Shown here: positions 45,977 to 57,768 of the stretch, one piece after another
Numbering within the stretch: the first letter of the stretch is position 1
How the letters are laid out: the number at the start of each line of letters is the position of its first letter
NCBI RefSeq assembly: GCF_900217905.1
Contig: NZ_OBMO01000011.1
Coordinates: 1-64,000, forward strand
Reading direction: 5' to 3'
DNA: 64,000 bases
Origin: Alloalcanivorax xenomutans
Lineage (GTDB): Bacteria; Pseudomonadota; Gammaproteobacteria; Pseudomonadales; Alcanivoracaceae
Notes under the pieces: model-generated
What the model saw: only the letters and a program-made list of their open reading frames with translations
Told to the model about the DNA's origin: nothing
Databases searched by the model: none
Program-made: the position numbers and the translations under genes

Positions 45977-48106
45977 ATGATCCGGCGTTGTTTGTCGTGT
46001 TGCCTGCTCGTTGCCACAACCGTTCTGGCGGCGGAGCCTAACCGTCTGGATCCGGTGACGGTCGAAGCCGGTAACGAAGCGGTGCATGAAAAGCGGGAAC
46101 TGCAACGCCGGCTCGATGACGTGCCCGGTGCGACCAACCTGATCGATCCCGGAGAGAAGGAGGGTAGCCAGGCTACTCTGGCCAGGGTGCTGGATTTTGA
46201 GCCGGGGATCATCATCCAGGAGTTCTTCGGCGGCAATGATCAGCCAAGACTGAATATCCGTGGATCAGGCATTCAGGATAATCCGGTCAGTCGTGGCATC
46301 CAGATTCTTTACGACGGTCTGCCGATCAATCAGGCGGACGGTTCCTTTATTATCGGCCTGATTGATCCCGAGCAAACCAGCCTGATCTCCGTGTACCGTG
46401 GCGCCAACGCGCTCCGATATGGTGGTACCACTCTCGGCGGCGCCATTGATTTCAATATGCGCACGGCACGAAACAGTCCGTCCTCGGTCTCTCTGGAAGG
46501 GGGATCCTGGAACACCTGGCGGGGCAGTGTCGCCCTGGCTGAAAAAAAAGAGCAATGGGATGGCTACATACGCGCCGGGTATCAGGCATCCGACGGTTGG
46601 CGAAGCCACAGTGGCGCGCAAAGGAACACCTTCGTTGCCAACTTCGGATACCGGGGCGGGAACTGGATCAACCGAACCTATCTGAATCTGGCGGATAACC
46701 GTTTCGACATCCCCTTTCTGCTTACCAAGGACAGGGCCTTGTCCGATCCAGACTCGGTGATGGGGGACTACGCTGATCCGGACAATAAAAGCACAGAGGA
46801 TTTTCTCAACGTCCGGGTGCGCCAGCCGGAACGGGACACCCGGCAGACCAGACTGGCCAACAAAACCATCTGGTACACGGAACAGGCTTCCCACAGTCTG
46901 GGGTTGTACGCTGAGTCAATACGGGACCGGTTCAAGAATCCGGCCTGGCAAGCCAATACCGAGGCGGGCAATTTCGGTCTGGATTACGGGACGGAAGTGT
47001 TTGTTCCCAATACGGATGGAACGGAGGCTCGCTATCAGGTATTCCTGTCCGCCAACTCTGGCGCCATGCCCAGGGAATACTATCTGGTGCATCCCGACGA
47101 CGGCAGTCTGGAGAGGCGCTTCGCCGATCTCGATTTGCGGGCCAGCAACGTGGTCGGAGGAGCGCAGGTCAATTATCCCCTGTCCCGACGGTGGCAGGCA
47201 GTGGCCGCGTTTCAGTATGCGTGGCACCAACGGAATGTCGATGATGAGAGAGCCCCTGGTCTGCTCGACAGCGAGCTGACCTATCGCGCTCTCAATCCAA
47301 AGCTCGGACTGATTTATTCGCCTTTCGCCGGCACGCATTACTACGCCAATGTGAGCCGGAGTTCGGAAGCTCCCACCTTTTGGCAATTGGTGGACCTGGG
47401 GCCGGGGTCGGTGCCGGCGTCGCCGGCGAGCCTGTATCTGATGACCAAGCCCCTCGAAATGCAGATGGCGAACACCTTTGAAGTGGGCGCCCGGCGGATT
47501 GCCGGCTCCTTCGCCTGGGAAGGGGCGTACTTTTATTCGCGGGTCAAGGATGAGCTGATCGCGGAAGTTCAGAACTTCGCCATTGACGGCACCACGGTGA
47601 ACTACGATCACGATACGGTGCATCAGGGTGTTGAACTGGCGGTGAGCGCCCGAAGCGGGCGTGGACTGTTCCGCTCCGGAGACTGGCTCTCCGTGCGTGG
47701 GGTCTACAACTACAGCGACTTCCGTTTCCATGGCGGGCGGTATGACGGTAAGCGGATCGCCGGCATTCCGGTTCACCTGGTGACCGCTGAATTGGGATAT
47801 CACTGGTCGCGGCGGCTTGGCCTGACACTGTCCGCCCGTTGGCAGCCGCAAGACACCCATGTCGATCACTACAACGCGGGACTGAAGCAGGACAGCTATC
47901 TGCTGCTCGGGGCCGCTTTGTCATATCGTCCGACGCCATCTTGGGAGTGGTTCCTGGATCTGCGCAATCTCACCAACGAGACCTGGCAGACGGCCTACGT
48001 AGTCCGCGGGCTGTCGGCGGAAGATCCCGAGTCCAGCCTGACCGCTCCGACCTTCGTGCCCGGCGCGGAATTTCACGGTTACGCCGGAGTAACTTACCGA
48101 TGGTGA
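45977..48106 (+). CDS. TonB-dependent outer-membrane receptor
   Basis: 709 residues. The ATG at 45977 follows GGGAGGCGAG; a TTG at 45953 is rejected. After the signal (residues 1-19) comes a TonB-box-like DPVTVEA, then the plug (LARVLDFEPGIIIQEFFGGN; RLNIRGSGIQDNPVSRGIQI; LISVYRGANALRYGGTTLGG) and a 22-strand-type barrel ending in a tryptophan (AGVTYRW). It should take up a ligand from outside using TonB energy. The Fur box suggests an iron carrier or haem, but no ligand-specific motif is evident. Confidence 0.92.
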   Translation: MIRRCLSCCLLVATTVLAAEPNRLDPVTVEAGNEAVHEKRELQRRLDDVPGATNLIDPGEKEGSQATLARVLDFEPGIIIQEFFGGNDQPRLNIRGSGIQDNPVSRGIQILYDGLPINQADGSFIIGLIDPEQTSLISVYRGANALRYGGTTLGGAIDFNMRTARNSPSSVSLEGGSWNTWRGSVALAEKKEQWDGYIRAGYQASDGWRSHSGAQRNTFVANFGYRGGNWINRTYLNLADNRFDIPFLLTKDRALSDPDSVMGDYADPDNKSTEDFLNVRVRQPERDTRQTRLANKTIWYTEQASHSLGLYAESIRDRFKNPAWQANTEAGNFGLDYGTEVFVPNTDGTEARYQVFLSANSGAMPREYYLVHPDDGSLERRFADLDLRASNVVGGAQVNYPLSRRWQAVAAFQYAWHQRNVDDERAPGLLDSELTYRALNPKLGLIYSPFAGTHYYANVSRSSEAPTFWQLVDLGPGSVPASPASLYLMTKPLEMQMANTFEVGARRIAGSFAWEGAYFYSRVKDELIAEVQNFAIDGTTVNYDHDTVHQGVELAVSARSGRGLFRSGDWLSVRGVYNYSDFRFHGGRYDGKRIAGIPVHLVTAELGYHWSRRLGLTLSARWQPQDTHVDHYNAGLKQDSYLLLGAALSYRPTPSWEWFLDLRNLTNETWQTAYVVRGLSAEDPESSLTAPTFVPGAEFHGYAGVTYRW

Positions 48107-48152
48107 AGGGGCGCCACGGCAGCCCCCGATATGGAACGAGGAAGGGGGTGAT

Positions 48153-49511
48153 ATGAAATTGAAGACTGCTTTGATGAGTGCTCCGCTGTTGATCATCTGC
48201 GGCGCGGCTATGGCCGGGACTCCCGGCCTGACCGGTGTCTATCATGGTCAGCACCTGCTCACCATGCGAGGTTGTCCCGGAGCTTGCCAGGCCGGCAGTG
48301 AGCTGGTGCTGGGCAAAGGCATCCAAAATGCGGACTGGAGCTGGAACTTCGATGAGGGGTGGGTGCTGATTCGCGGCACCACCCTGACCGTGGGATTCGA
48401 TTACGAGGTCCAATCCATCGGTAATCAGGGGCAAGGGGATGATCGCTTTACCGCCGGGTTCACCGATAATCTGGATGGTACGTACACGGTTTATCACGGC
48501 TTTCAGATCTACAACCCGAATGTCGGTAATCCCCGTGCCGATACCAGCACCCGGTTCGAGATCACCGAGGACCCGGATAACCCCAATCGTATCTTGATCA
48601 TCACCGTGGATGATGAGCCGGCGGGCGTACTCGACGGTATTCCGGGGACTCAGATCACGGGTGTTTTTCCGATGACCGTGCAGCCCGACTTCGAAGGTTA
48701 CGCGCGCCTGGAAGGCAGCAGCAGCGGAGGTGATGGCATCAGTGACCAGTTGAAGGAACAGCTGGGGCTCAACCCGGATGCCGATAACGCGGATACCGAC
48801 GGTGATGGCTTGCCCGATGCGGAGGAACTGGGGGAGGACCCGGAGAACCCGGTGGACACGGATGCGGATGGTCTCATCGACGCCCTGGAGCCTGGCGCGG
48901 CGGCTCTGGATCCCCGGTTGGCAGCCGGTGTGGCGCTGCTCGACGGTATCCCTGGGCGGCAGGTGACTGGAGACGCCTTGTCCGGCACCACCGCCGAGGC
49001 CGCCGTGGGCGAGCCTTGGCGCTTTGCCGGCGTCACCACCGGCTATATGTCCCTGGCCACGGACCCGGACGGAGATTCCTCCATTCCCGATACCACGCGC
49101 GGTGACGCCGGGCTGGAATACCAATACGGATTCATTCGGTTCGATTTGCAGGCAAGCGCCATGACAAGCGAGCCGGTGACGGTGCGTGTTACCTTCCAGG
49201 CACCGCTGCCGGAGTCTTCGCGTCTTCTTCTGTACGCCTCTCAAGTCATCGACGGCAACGAACGCTATCGATTAATGGCGTCCGATGCATATCGACGACT
49301 GAGCGATCATGCGCTGGAGATCCGATTGCATGACAATGGCCCCTGGGATCTGAACCCGGAGGCCGGTGTCCTGGCCTTCGGCGTGGCGCCGGTGGAGAAC
49401 ACCCTGGGAAGTCACCAGGAGAGCTCGGGCAATGGGGGCGGTATAGGTGCGGCTACTCTGGCATTGCTGGCTCTCCTGGCGGCATTCAGGCGCGGGCGCG
49501 TGGTCACCTGA
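48153..49511 (+). CDS. Secreted protein C with GlyGly-CTERM-like tail
   Basis: 452 residues with a signal ending GAAMA, and the cassette domain (AGTPGLTGVYHGQHLLTM; NADWSWNFDEGWVLI; DNLDGTYTVYHGFQIYNPN; GNPRADTSTRFEI). A type-3-repeat-like acidic region follows at about residues 205-245 (NADTDGDGLPDAEELGEDP). About residues 290-420 form a beta domain. The C-terminus SGNGGGIGAATLALLALLAA plus RRGR is again GlyGly-CTERM-like. Its ATG follows a GAAGGGGG site 46 bases after the receptor stop. It closes the cassette. Confidence 0.75.
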   Translation: MKLKTALMSAPLLIICGAAMAGTPGLTGVYHGQHLLTMRGCPGACQAGSELVLGKGIQNADWSWNFDEGWVLIRGTTLTVGFDYEVQSIGNQGQGDDRFTAGFTDNLDGTYTVYHGFQIYNPNVGNPRADTSTRFEITEDPDNPNRILIITVDDEPAGVLDGIPGTQITGVFPMTVQPDFEGYARLEGSSSGGDGISDQLKEQLGLNPDADNADTDGDGLPDAEELGEDPENPVDTDADGLIDALEPGAAALDPRLAAGVALLDGIPGRQVTGDALSGTTAEAAVGEPWRFAGVTTGYMSLATDPDGDSSIPDTTRGDAGLEYQYGFIRFDLQASAMTSEPVTVRVTFQAPLPESSRLLLYASQVIDGNERYRLMASDAYRRLSDHALEIRLHDNGPWDLNPEAGVLAFGVAPVENTLGSHQESSGNGGGIGAATLALLALLAAFRRGRVVT

Positions 49512-49655
49512 TAAAGCCGATCCGCGCCGTTGCCTGCCCGGCGCTGCCCGGTGACACGGATGGGAAACAGGGGAATTTGCCGAATCCCCATGGTCACGTG
49601 TACTTTCTTGTCTTTGCCGCGGCGCCATCGGGCGGCCCGCCCCAAGGAGAGAAGT

Positions 49656-50588
49656 ATGGCCGGAACCAGTTTGCTGGCGCTGATCGATGACATCGCCACG
49701 TTGCTCGACGACGTATCCCTGATGACCAAGGTGGCGGCGAAGAAGACCGCCGGTGTGCTGGGGGATGACCTGGCCTTGAACGCCGAACAGGTATCCGGCG
49801 TGCGCGCCAATCGGGAATTGCCGGTGGTCTGGGCGGTGGCCAAAGGATCCCTGCTCAACAAAGTGATTCTGGTGCCGGCGGCGCTGCTGATCAGCGCCTT
49901 CGCACCCTGGGCGATCACCGTGCTGTTGATGATCGGTGGGGCTTACCTGTGCTATGAAGGCGCCGAGAAAGTCCTGCACAAGTTCCTGCATAGTGAGGAC
50001 GAGCACAACCGGGAAGAACGGCTCCAGGCGTTACAGGATGCCAAGGTGGATCTGGTCGCCTTCGAGAAGAAAAAAATCAAAGGTGCCATTCGTACCGACT
50101 TCATCCTCTCCGCCGAAATCATCGTAATCTCCCTCGGTGCCATGCAAAGCGCCAGTTTCGGGGTGCAGGTGATTTCTCTCAGTACCCTCGCCTTGCTGCT
50201 GACCATCGGGGTGTACGCGTTGGTGGCCGGGATCGTCAAGCTGGACGACGCGGGCCTGTTGCTGATGAAAACTCCCGAGGACCGTTTCGCCGCTCCGGCC
50301 CGCATTGCTCTCGGCCGGGGATTGCTGACCTTGGCCCCGTGGCTGATGAAAACCTTGTCGGTGCTGGGTACCATCGCCATGTTCCTGGTGGGTGGTGGCA
50401 TTCTGGTTCATGGTATTCCGGGTTCCCACGACTGGGTGCATCACCTTGGCGAACTGGCCGGGGCAGTGTCCTGGGCGATACCGGTGCTGGTGAATCTGAT
50501 CGGTGGATTGATCGCCGGCCTCATCGTGCTGGCGGTGGTGAATCTGGTGGGGCGCTTGCGAGGCAAGAGTGAGGCACAGACCCACTAG
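49656..50588 (+). CDS. DUF808 (YedI-like) membrane protein
   Basis: A 310-residue protein matching the DUF808/YedI family: [40 protein letters not shown] and [16 protein letters not shown] are characteristic. Several hydrophobic segments occur. The role is not known. The ATG at 49656 follows AAGGAGAG. The upstream open frame to 49530 is rejected. Confidence 0.9.
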   Translation: MAGTSLLALIDDIATLLDDVSLMTKVAAKKTAGVLGDDLALNAEQVSGVRANRELPVVWAVAKGSLLNKVILVPAALLISAFAPWAITVLLMIGGAYLCYEGAEKVLHKFLHSEDEHNREERLQALQDAKVDLVAFEKKKIKGAIRTDFILSAEIIVISLGAMQSASFGVQVISLSTLALLLTIGVYALVAGIVKLDDAGLLLMKTPEDRFAAPARIALGRGLLTLAPWLMKTLSVLGTIAMFLVGGGILVHGIPGSHDWVHHLGELAGAVSWAIPVLVNLIGGLIAGLIVLAVVNLVGRLRGKSEAQTH

Positions 50589-50660
50589 GCTTCCCGCCGG
50601 GCTCAGGGCTTGATTGGCCGCTCCAGGACAGAAAAGCCTTAGGGGTTTCATGGATGGAAA

Positions 50661-50737
<77 letters not shown>

Positions 50738-50837
50738 TTGGAACTCGGAGGATGTGCAACAGCGGGAGGAGGTATCCTGCCCCGGCCGGCGGTCTCGGTG
50801 GCGAGATGCCGGTGTCCTTTGTGTCTTGGTTTTTCCC

Positions 50838-50877
50838 CGAAAAAACAAGGCCCGGATGGCGCTTGCCGTCCGGGCCG
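50838..50877 (-). terminator. Terminator of the rpsU-dnaG-rpoD operon
   Basis: A 12-base GC-rich stem (50849-50860 with 50864-50875, one mismatch) and a 3-4-base loop. On the minus strand it is followed by a T-rich stretch (complement of GAAAAAACAA). It lies directly after rpoD. Confidence 0.88.
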
Positions 50878-50893
50878 GTAGTTATATAACGAG

Positions 50894-52783
<1,890 letters not shown>

Positions 52784-52877
52784 GCGAAATGCCCGTAGTT
52801 GGAAGAGCCGTGGTCCTGGGAAAACGGCGTATTATACGCTGATATGGGGGGTTGAGCCAGTAATCACAAGACCCCCG

Positions 52878-54797
52878 CTATGGTTCAGCCTGGTGTCCGG
52901 CACGCGCTCTGGCGAGTGCGCGGTGAAGCTCTGAAAGCCGCGCCAGGTCTGGATTGGGGCGGGCTTCCTCGGTTTTCAAAGTCTGTTCCAATGCAAGAGT
53001 ATGCAGGCGATGCAGGGCATCGTCCCAGTACCGCCGCGCGGTATCGTCATCCATGGTTGGCTTCAGCGCCTCACGCAGCAGACGGGACAGGGACTCGCCT
53101 TGTTCCAGTGCCATGATGGCGCCCAGCGCCGCCGCCGGGGTGGCGTGCTCGCGTACCGCGCCGGCCACCTGCAGCAGCAGATCGACCCGCGCCAGATCCA
53201 GTTCCTCGACCCCTTCGGGAAGAGGGCGGTCGCGCACCACCTGGGGGTGGGAGAGCAGCAGCAGGACCAGCCGTTCCACCAGGCCCAGGCCGGGCTGGCG
53301 CGCGCGCGATCCCAACCGCGGGCGGTCCGGGACAGGGTCCGGTTCATCCGCCATGGCCGGCGGGAAGTCCGGCGGCGGTGCGTCGTCCCAATCCGGTTGC
53401 TCCGCATGGTCGGTATGGCGGACGGCCCGCTGCGGCGGTGCCGCCGGCCTGGATGCCGGGGCTGGCCGAGGCGCGGGTTCCGCCGGCGCTTCCTGGCGCA
53501 GCCGCTCCAGAGAGGAGCGTTCCAGCCGTGTCAGCCGCGCCAGTTCCTCCTCCAGCAGCACCCGGTAGAACGGCCCCGAGGGCTTGCTCAGGTAAGGGAG
53601 CGCCAGCCGCGCCAGCCGCGCCCGGCCGTCCACGGTGTTGAGGTCCAGCCCCTCGGACAGGTGCCGGAACAGATAGCTGGACAGGGTGTCCGCCTTCTCG
53701 GTGAGCGCCAGCAGGGTTTCCGGCCCCTGGGCACGCACCAGGGTGTCCGGGTCCTCGCCGTCGGGCAGGAACAGGAAGCGCGCCTGCTTGCCGTCGTCCA
53801 GGGACGGCAGGGCGGATTCCAGAGCCCGCCAGGCGGCGCGTCTGCCGGCGTTGTCACCGTCGAAACAGAACACCACCTCGTTCACTTGCCGGAACAGGGT
53901 CTGGCAGTGCTCCGGGCTGGTGGCGGTGCCGAGGGTCGCCACCACGTTGGGCACCCCGTGCTGAGCCAGGGCGATCACATCCATGTAACCCTCCACCACG
54001 TAAAGACGATCACTGCGGTCGCGGCTGCGGCGCCATTCCCATAGCCCGTACAGTTCCCGGCCTTTGTGGAACACCGGGGTTTCCGGGCTGTTCAGGTATT
54101 TGGGTTTGCCGTCGCCGAGCACCCGGCCGCCGAAACCGATGGTGCGACCGCGGGCGTCCCGGATCGGGAACTGGATCCGGTCACGGAACTTGTCGTAAAC
54201 CCGGCCGGTGTCCTCGCGCCGCACCAACAGGCCGGCAGTGAGGGCTTGCTCCAGCCCGGCCTGGTCCAGCGACAGCCCGGTCATCAGATTGTCAAAGCCG
54301 GGCGGGGCGAAGCCCAGACCGTATTGGGCGGCGATCTCGCCGCTGAGTCCCCGGCCTTTCAGGTAAGCCACTGCTTTTTGCCGATCCGGGGCGCTTTTTA
54401 ATTGCTGACGGTAGTAGCGCTCCGCCCGTGCGAGCAAATCGTACAGGGTTTGCAACCGGCTCCGGCGTGCTTTCTCCTCACGACTGTCGTGATGCTCCTC
54501 GCGCGGGATGTCGACACCGGCGCGGCCGGCCAGTTGCTCCACCGCCTCGGGGAAGGAGAGATGGTCGTACTCCATGACGAAGCGCAGCGCATCGCCGGAA
54601 GCGCCACAGCCGAAGCAGTAATAGAATTGCTTGTCCGGGGACACCGTGAACGACGGCGTCTTCTCCTGGTGGAACGGGCAGCACGCGGAATAGTTGCGTC
54701 CGGTTTTCTTCAGCGGCACACGGGCGTCGATCAGCGGCACGATATCGATTCGCGCGAGAAGATCCTGAATAAAATGTTCGGGAATCAAACCGGCCAT
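52878..54797 (-). CDS. dnaG: DNA primase DnaG
   Basis: 639 residues. The zinc-binding CHC2 motif (CPFHQEKTPSF and YYCFGCGASGDA), the catalytic N-terminal domain, the TOPRIM domain (DRLYVVEGYMDVIALAQHGV; FCFDGDNAGRRA) and a C-terminal DnaB-interaction domain are all recognisable. A Pro/Ala/Arg-rich linker lies at about 440-500. The ATG at 54797 is preferred over the TTG at 54806. It synthesises RNA primers at the replication fork. Confidence 0.97.
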   Translation of the reverse strand: MAGLIPEHFIQDLLARIDIVPLIDARVPLKKTGRNYSACCPFHQEKTPSFTVSPDKQFYYCFGCGASGDALRFVMEYDHLSFPEAVEQLAGRAGVDIPREEHHDSREEKARRSRLQTLYDLLARAERYYRQQLKSAPDRQKAVAYLKGRGLSGEIAAQYGLGFAPPGFDNLMTGLSLDQAGLEQALTAGLLVRREDTGRVYDKFRDRIQFPIRDARGRTIGFGGRVLGDGKPKYLNSPETPVFHKGRELYGLWEWRRSRDRSDRLYVVEGYMDVIALAQHGVPNVVATLGTATSPEHCQTLFRQVNEVVFCFDGDNAGRRAAWRALESALPSLDDGKQARFLFLPDGEDPDTLVRAQGPETLLALTEKADTLSSYLFRHLSEGLDLNTVDGRARLARLALPYLSKPSGPFYRVLLEEELARLTRLERSSLERLRQEAPAEPAPRPAPASRPAAPPQRAVRHTDHAEQPDWDDAPPPDFPPAMADEPDPVPDRPRLGSRARQPGLGLVERLVLLLLSHPQVVRDRPLPEGVEELDLARVDLLLQVAGAVREHATPAAALGAIMALEQGESLSRLLREALKPTMDDDTARRYWDDALHRLHTLALEQTLKTEEARPNPDLARLSELHRALARARAGHQAEP

Positions 54798-54926
54798 GGG
54801 AAGCAATATTCCGACTCACCCGGGCTGATGGCAAGTCCGGCTAATGAGAGAGTGGTGGAGGCCGGCACTCAACGGCTGATGGGGGCGCCGCCGGGGATGG
54901 GCGGGAACCGCGTGCCGGGTCCGGAA

Positions 54927-55376
54927 TCAGCCAGTGAGCCTGGCTTTGACCTTGCCGCTGACCGCGCCGATATCGGCCCGGCCCTGCAGTTTGGGCTTGA
55001 GCAAGCCCATGACCTTGCCCATATCACCCATGCCGGCGGCGCCGGTACTGGTGATGGCCTCGTCGATCAACGCCTCGATTTCGGCATCGTTCAGGGGCTG
55101 GGGCAGGAATTCCTGGAGGATCAGAATTTCCGCTTCTTCCACCTCGGCCAGTTCCGGACGGTTGGCGTCACGGTACTGACCGGCGGAATCCTTGCGCTGC
55201 TTGACCAGTTTATCGAGCACGGCGAGGGCGCGGGCGTCATCCACTTCGATGCGCTCGTCCACCTCGATTTGCTTCAGCGCCGCCATGGCCATACGCAGAA
55301 CACCCAGGCGCGCCTTGTCTTTGGCGCGCATGGCGTCTTTGGTGGCGCCGGCGAGCTGTGCTTTGATCGCGCTCAT
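54927..55376 (-). CDS. yqeY: GatB/YqeY-domain protein
   Basis: A 149-residue YqeY family protein (MSAIKAQLAGATKDAMRAKD; LQEFLPQPLNDAEIEALIDE; GDMGKVMGLLKPKLQGRADI). The family shares the tRNA-binding domain of GatB; its role is not settled. The ATG at 55376 is chosen over a TTG 6 bases upstream. It lies between rpsU and dnaG, as in many gammaproteobacteria. Confidence 0.95.
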   Translation of the reverse strand: MSAIKAQLAGATKDAMRAKDKARLGVLRMAMAALKQIEVDERIEVDDARALAVLDKLVKQRKDSAGQYRDANRPELAEVEEAEILILQEFLPQPLNDAEIEALIDEAITSTGAAGMGDMGKVMGLLKPKLQGRADIGAVSGKVKARLTG

Positions 55377-55397
55377 GGTCAAAGACCGGAAACGGTC

Positions 55398-55613
55398 TTA
55401 GTACAGACGCTTACGGGCGAGCTGCTCGCGTTGCAGCTTCTTCAGGTGACGCTTGACCGCGGCGGCGCGCTTACGCTTGCGTTCCTGAGTCGGCTTCTCG
55501 TAGTTCTCGCGACGGCGGACTTCGGACAGAACACCGGCTTTTTCACAGGAGCGCTTGAAGCGGCGCAGGGCCACGTCGAAGGGTTCGCCTTCTTTTACTT
55601 TCACCTGAGGCAT
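55398..55613 (-). CDS. rpsU: 30S ribosomal protein S21 (bS21)
   Basis: 71 residues, full length, with the family-typical start [20 protein letters not shown] and basic tail ending ARKRLY. First gene of the rpsU-yqeY-dnaG-rpoD operon. The 220-base gap to divergent tsaD holds both promoters; no operator stands out. Confidence 0.98.
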   Translation of the reverse strand: MPQVKVKEGEPFDVALRRFKRSCEKAGVLSEVRRRENYEKPTQERKRKRAAAVKRHLKKLQREQLARKRLY

Positions 55614-55833
55614 GAAGTATCACCTACCTAAAAAGTGTTGAGTTGTGTGGGTTCCGCCACGGGCTCAGGTGGTCCCTCGGGGGCAAACGTCATGGGGACG
55701 GCCACCCAGGCGGCAGGGCGCGAATTCTACCCGTGACCGGCAGGTAAATGCAAATGGCGGCGCGCCGGGCTATCATGCCGGCCCTCGCCAGCGGGTGCGC
55801 CGCTGGCCGGATTCCGCTTTTTGAGGTGGCTAA

Positions 55834-56871
55834 ATGCGCGTTTTGGGCATCGAAACCAGTTGCGACGAGACCGGCGTGGCCGTGTACGACACCGAACGGG
55901 GCCTGTTGAGCCAGGCCCTGTTCAGTCAGATCGACATGCACGCGGTCTATGGCGGTGTGGTGCCGGAGTTGGCCAGCCGCGACCATGTACGGCGCTTGTT
56001 GCCGCTGCTGCGCCAGGTCCTGTCCGACGCCGGCATTGGCGCCCGGGAATTGGACGGCGTCGCCTACACCGCCGGGCCGGGGCTGGCCGGGGCCCTGCTG
56101 GTGGGCGCCGGCGTGGCTCGCGCTCTGGCCTACGGCTGGGGCGTGCCGGCGTTACCGGTACACCATATGGAAGGGCACCTGCTGGCGCCGCTGCTGGAAG
56201 ACGACGCCCCGGACTTTCCTTTTGTCGCGCTGCTGGTCAGTGGTGGGCACTCACTGCTGCTGGAAGCCCGCGCCCTGGGCGAATACGTCCCTTTGGGTGA
56301 ATCCGTGGATGACGCCGCCGGTGAAGCCTTCGACAAGGCGGCGAAGATGATGGGGCTGGGTTACCCCGGCGGTCCGGCGATCAGCCGTCTGGCGGAGCAG
56401 GGACGGGTGGGGCGCTTTCGTTTTCCTCGGCCGATGACCGATCGGCCCGGCCTGGATATGAGCTTCTCCGGCCTCAAGACCTTCACGCTCAACACCATTC
56501 ACGATCTGGGGGGCGCCACCGCGCTGAATGACCAGGACCGCGCCGATGTGGCCCTGGCGTTCCAGGAAGCGGTGGTGGACACCCTGGTGATCAAGTGCCG
56601 CCGGGCCATGCAGGCCACGGGCGCCAAGCGCCTGGTGGTGGCCGGTGGCGTCAGTGCCAATGGCATGTTGCGCGAGCGGCTGGCGCGGGCCATGGGCAAG
56701 CTGGGGGTGAAGGTGTATTACCCCGGGCTGGCGTATTGCACGGATAACGGTGCCATGATTGCTTACGCGGGGGCTTTGCGGCTGGCCGCCGGCGAGCGTC
56801 AGGAAGGGCTGGGCGTGAGCGTGCGGGCGCGTTGGCCGCTGTCGGAACTGGCGAGGGTGCCTTCTCATTGA
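55834..56871 (+). CDS. tsaD: tRNA N6-threonylcarbamoyladenosine transferase TsaD
   Basis: 345 residues. The start [19 protein letters not shown] and the metal-binding HxxxH (H111 and H115, in HHMEGH) are conserved, as is [13 protein letters not shown]. It transfers threonylcarbamoyl to A37 of ANN-decoding tRNAs, with TsaB and TsaE. Confidence 0.97.
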   Translation: MRVLGIETSCDETGVAVYDTERGLLSQALFSQIDMHAVYGGVVPELASRDHVRRLLPLLRQVLSDAGIGARELDGVAYTAGPGLAGALLVGAGVARALAYGWGVPALPVHHMEGHLLAPLLEDDAPDFPFVALLVSGGHSLLLEARALGEYVPLGESVDDAAGEAFDKAAKMMGLGYPGGPAISRLAEQGRVGRFRFPRPMTDRPGLDMSFSGLKTFTLNTIHDLGGATALNDQDRADVALAFQEAVVDTLVIKCRRAMQATGAKRLVVAGGVSANGMLRERLARAMGKLGVKVYYPGLAYCTDNGAMIAYAGALRLAAGERQEGLGVSVRARWPLSELARVPSH

Positions 56872-56920
56872 GAACGATCGCGGTCCTTTCCTTGTATGAA
56901 GAGGGCCCTTGCTGTCCCCT

Positions 56921-56993
56921 ATTCGCTGGCAAGCCAGCTTCCCACGGCAGCTCCGTAGCCCTTCTCCGTGGGAAGCTGCCTTGGCAGCGAATT
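56921..56993. repeat. REP inverted pair
   Basis: Arms 56921-56947 (ATTCGCTGGCAAGCCAGCTT and CCCACGG) and 56966-56993 pair around a short loop, between convergent tsaD and plsY. It carries the same core as the other REP copies and could end either transcript. Confidence 0.75.
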
Positions 56994-57010
56994 GCCGTGT
57001 AAGCGGGCCC

Positions 57011-57616
57011 CTAGTCTTTCTTCCTGAACCCCAGTTCCTCGCCGCGCAGCAGTTTGGTCAGGTTGGCGCGGTGACGCACGATCATGATCAGGGTCAGGGC
57101 GGCCATCGGCAGCGCGGCGCCGGGCAGCCAGAACCACAGGCAGATGGGGGCCGCGACGAAGGCGCTCAGCGACGCCACCGAGGAAATGCGCAGCATCCCG
57201 AATACCACCAGCCACACCGCGCCGGCCACCAGACCGCTGGGCCAGTGCAGCGGAAACAGCACGCCAAAGGCGGTGGCCACGCCCTTGCCGCCCTTGAATT
57301 GGAAGAACACCGGGAACAAGTGGCCGAGGAAGGCGCAGAAACCGACCAGTGCCACGGCAAATGGGGAGAGCCCCAGGGCCGTCGCCGCCAGGACGGGCAG
57401 CACGCCTTTGAGCACATCGCCGAGCAGGGTCAGCGCCGCCGCCGGTTTGCCGGCGATGCGCAGCACATTGGTGGCGCCGGGATTGCTGGAACCCTGGGTG
57501 CGCGGGTCCGGATGGCCGAACAGACGGCAGACCAGGATGGCGCTGGAAATCGAGCCCAGCAGATACGCCACCGCGCATAAAGACAGCAACCAACCCCAGC
57601 TTTCCTGTAATGCCAT
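57011..57616 (-). CDS. plsY: Glycerol-3-phosphate acyltransferase PlsY
   Basis: 201 residues, with about five transmembrane helices. The three PlsY cytosolic motifs are seen: GSSNPGATNVLR, GHLFPVFFQFKGGKGVAT and the C-terminal HRANLTKLLRGEE. It transfers acyl groups from acyl-phosphate to glycerol-3-phosphate, the first step of phospholipid synthesis. ATG at 57616 (MALQESW) is preferred over a GTG 9 bases upstream. Divergent from folB. Confidence 0.95.
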   Translation of the reverse strand: MALQESWGWLLSLCAVAYLLGSISSAILVCRLFGHPDPRTQGSSNPGATNVLRIAGKPAAALTLLGDVLKGVLPVLAATALGLSPFAVALVGFCAFLGHLFPVFFQFKGGKGVATAFGVLFPLHWPSGLVAGAVWLVVFGMLRISSVASLSAFVAAPICLWFWLPGAALPMAALTLIMIVRHRANLTKLLRGEELGFRKKD

Positions 57617-57768
57617 GGCAACCACCGGCTATAATCCCCGAATCAACAGGCTGGACATTGTACACACAAGCCGCTTGTCGCGCGTCACCCCGGGTTCAGG
57701 CTCCCGGGAGTGGCGCGGCCAAACCTAACCGCGTATCAGGCCCGCGCGCGGCCGGACCGAGGAACAGC

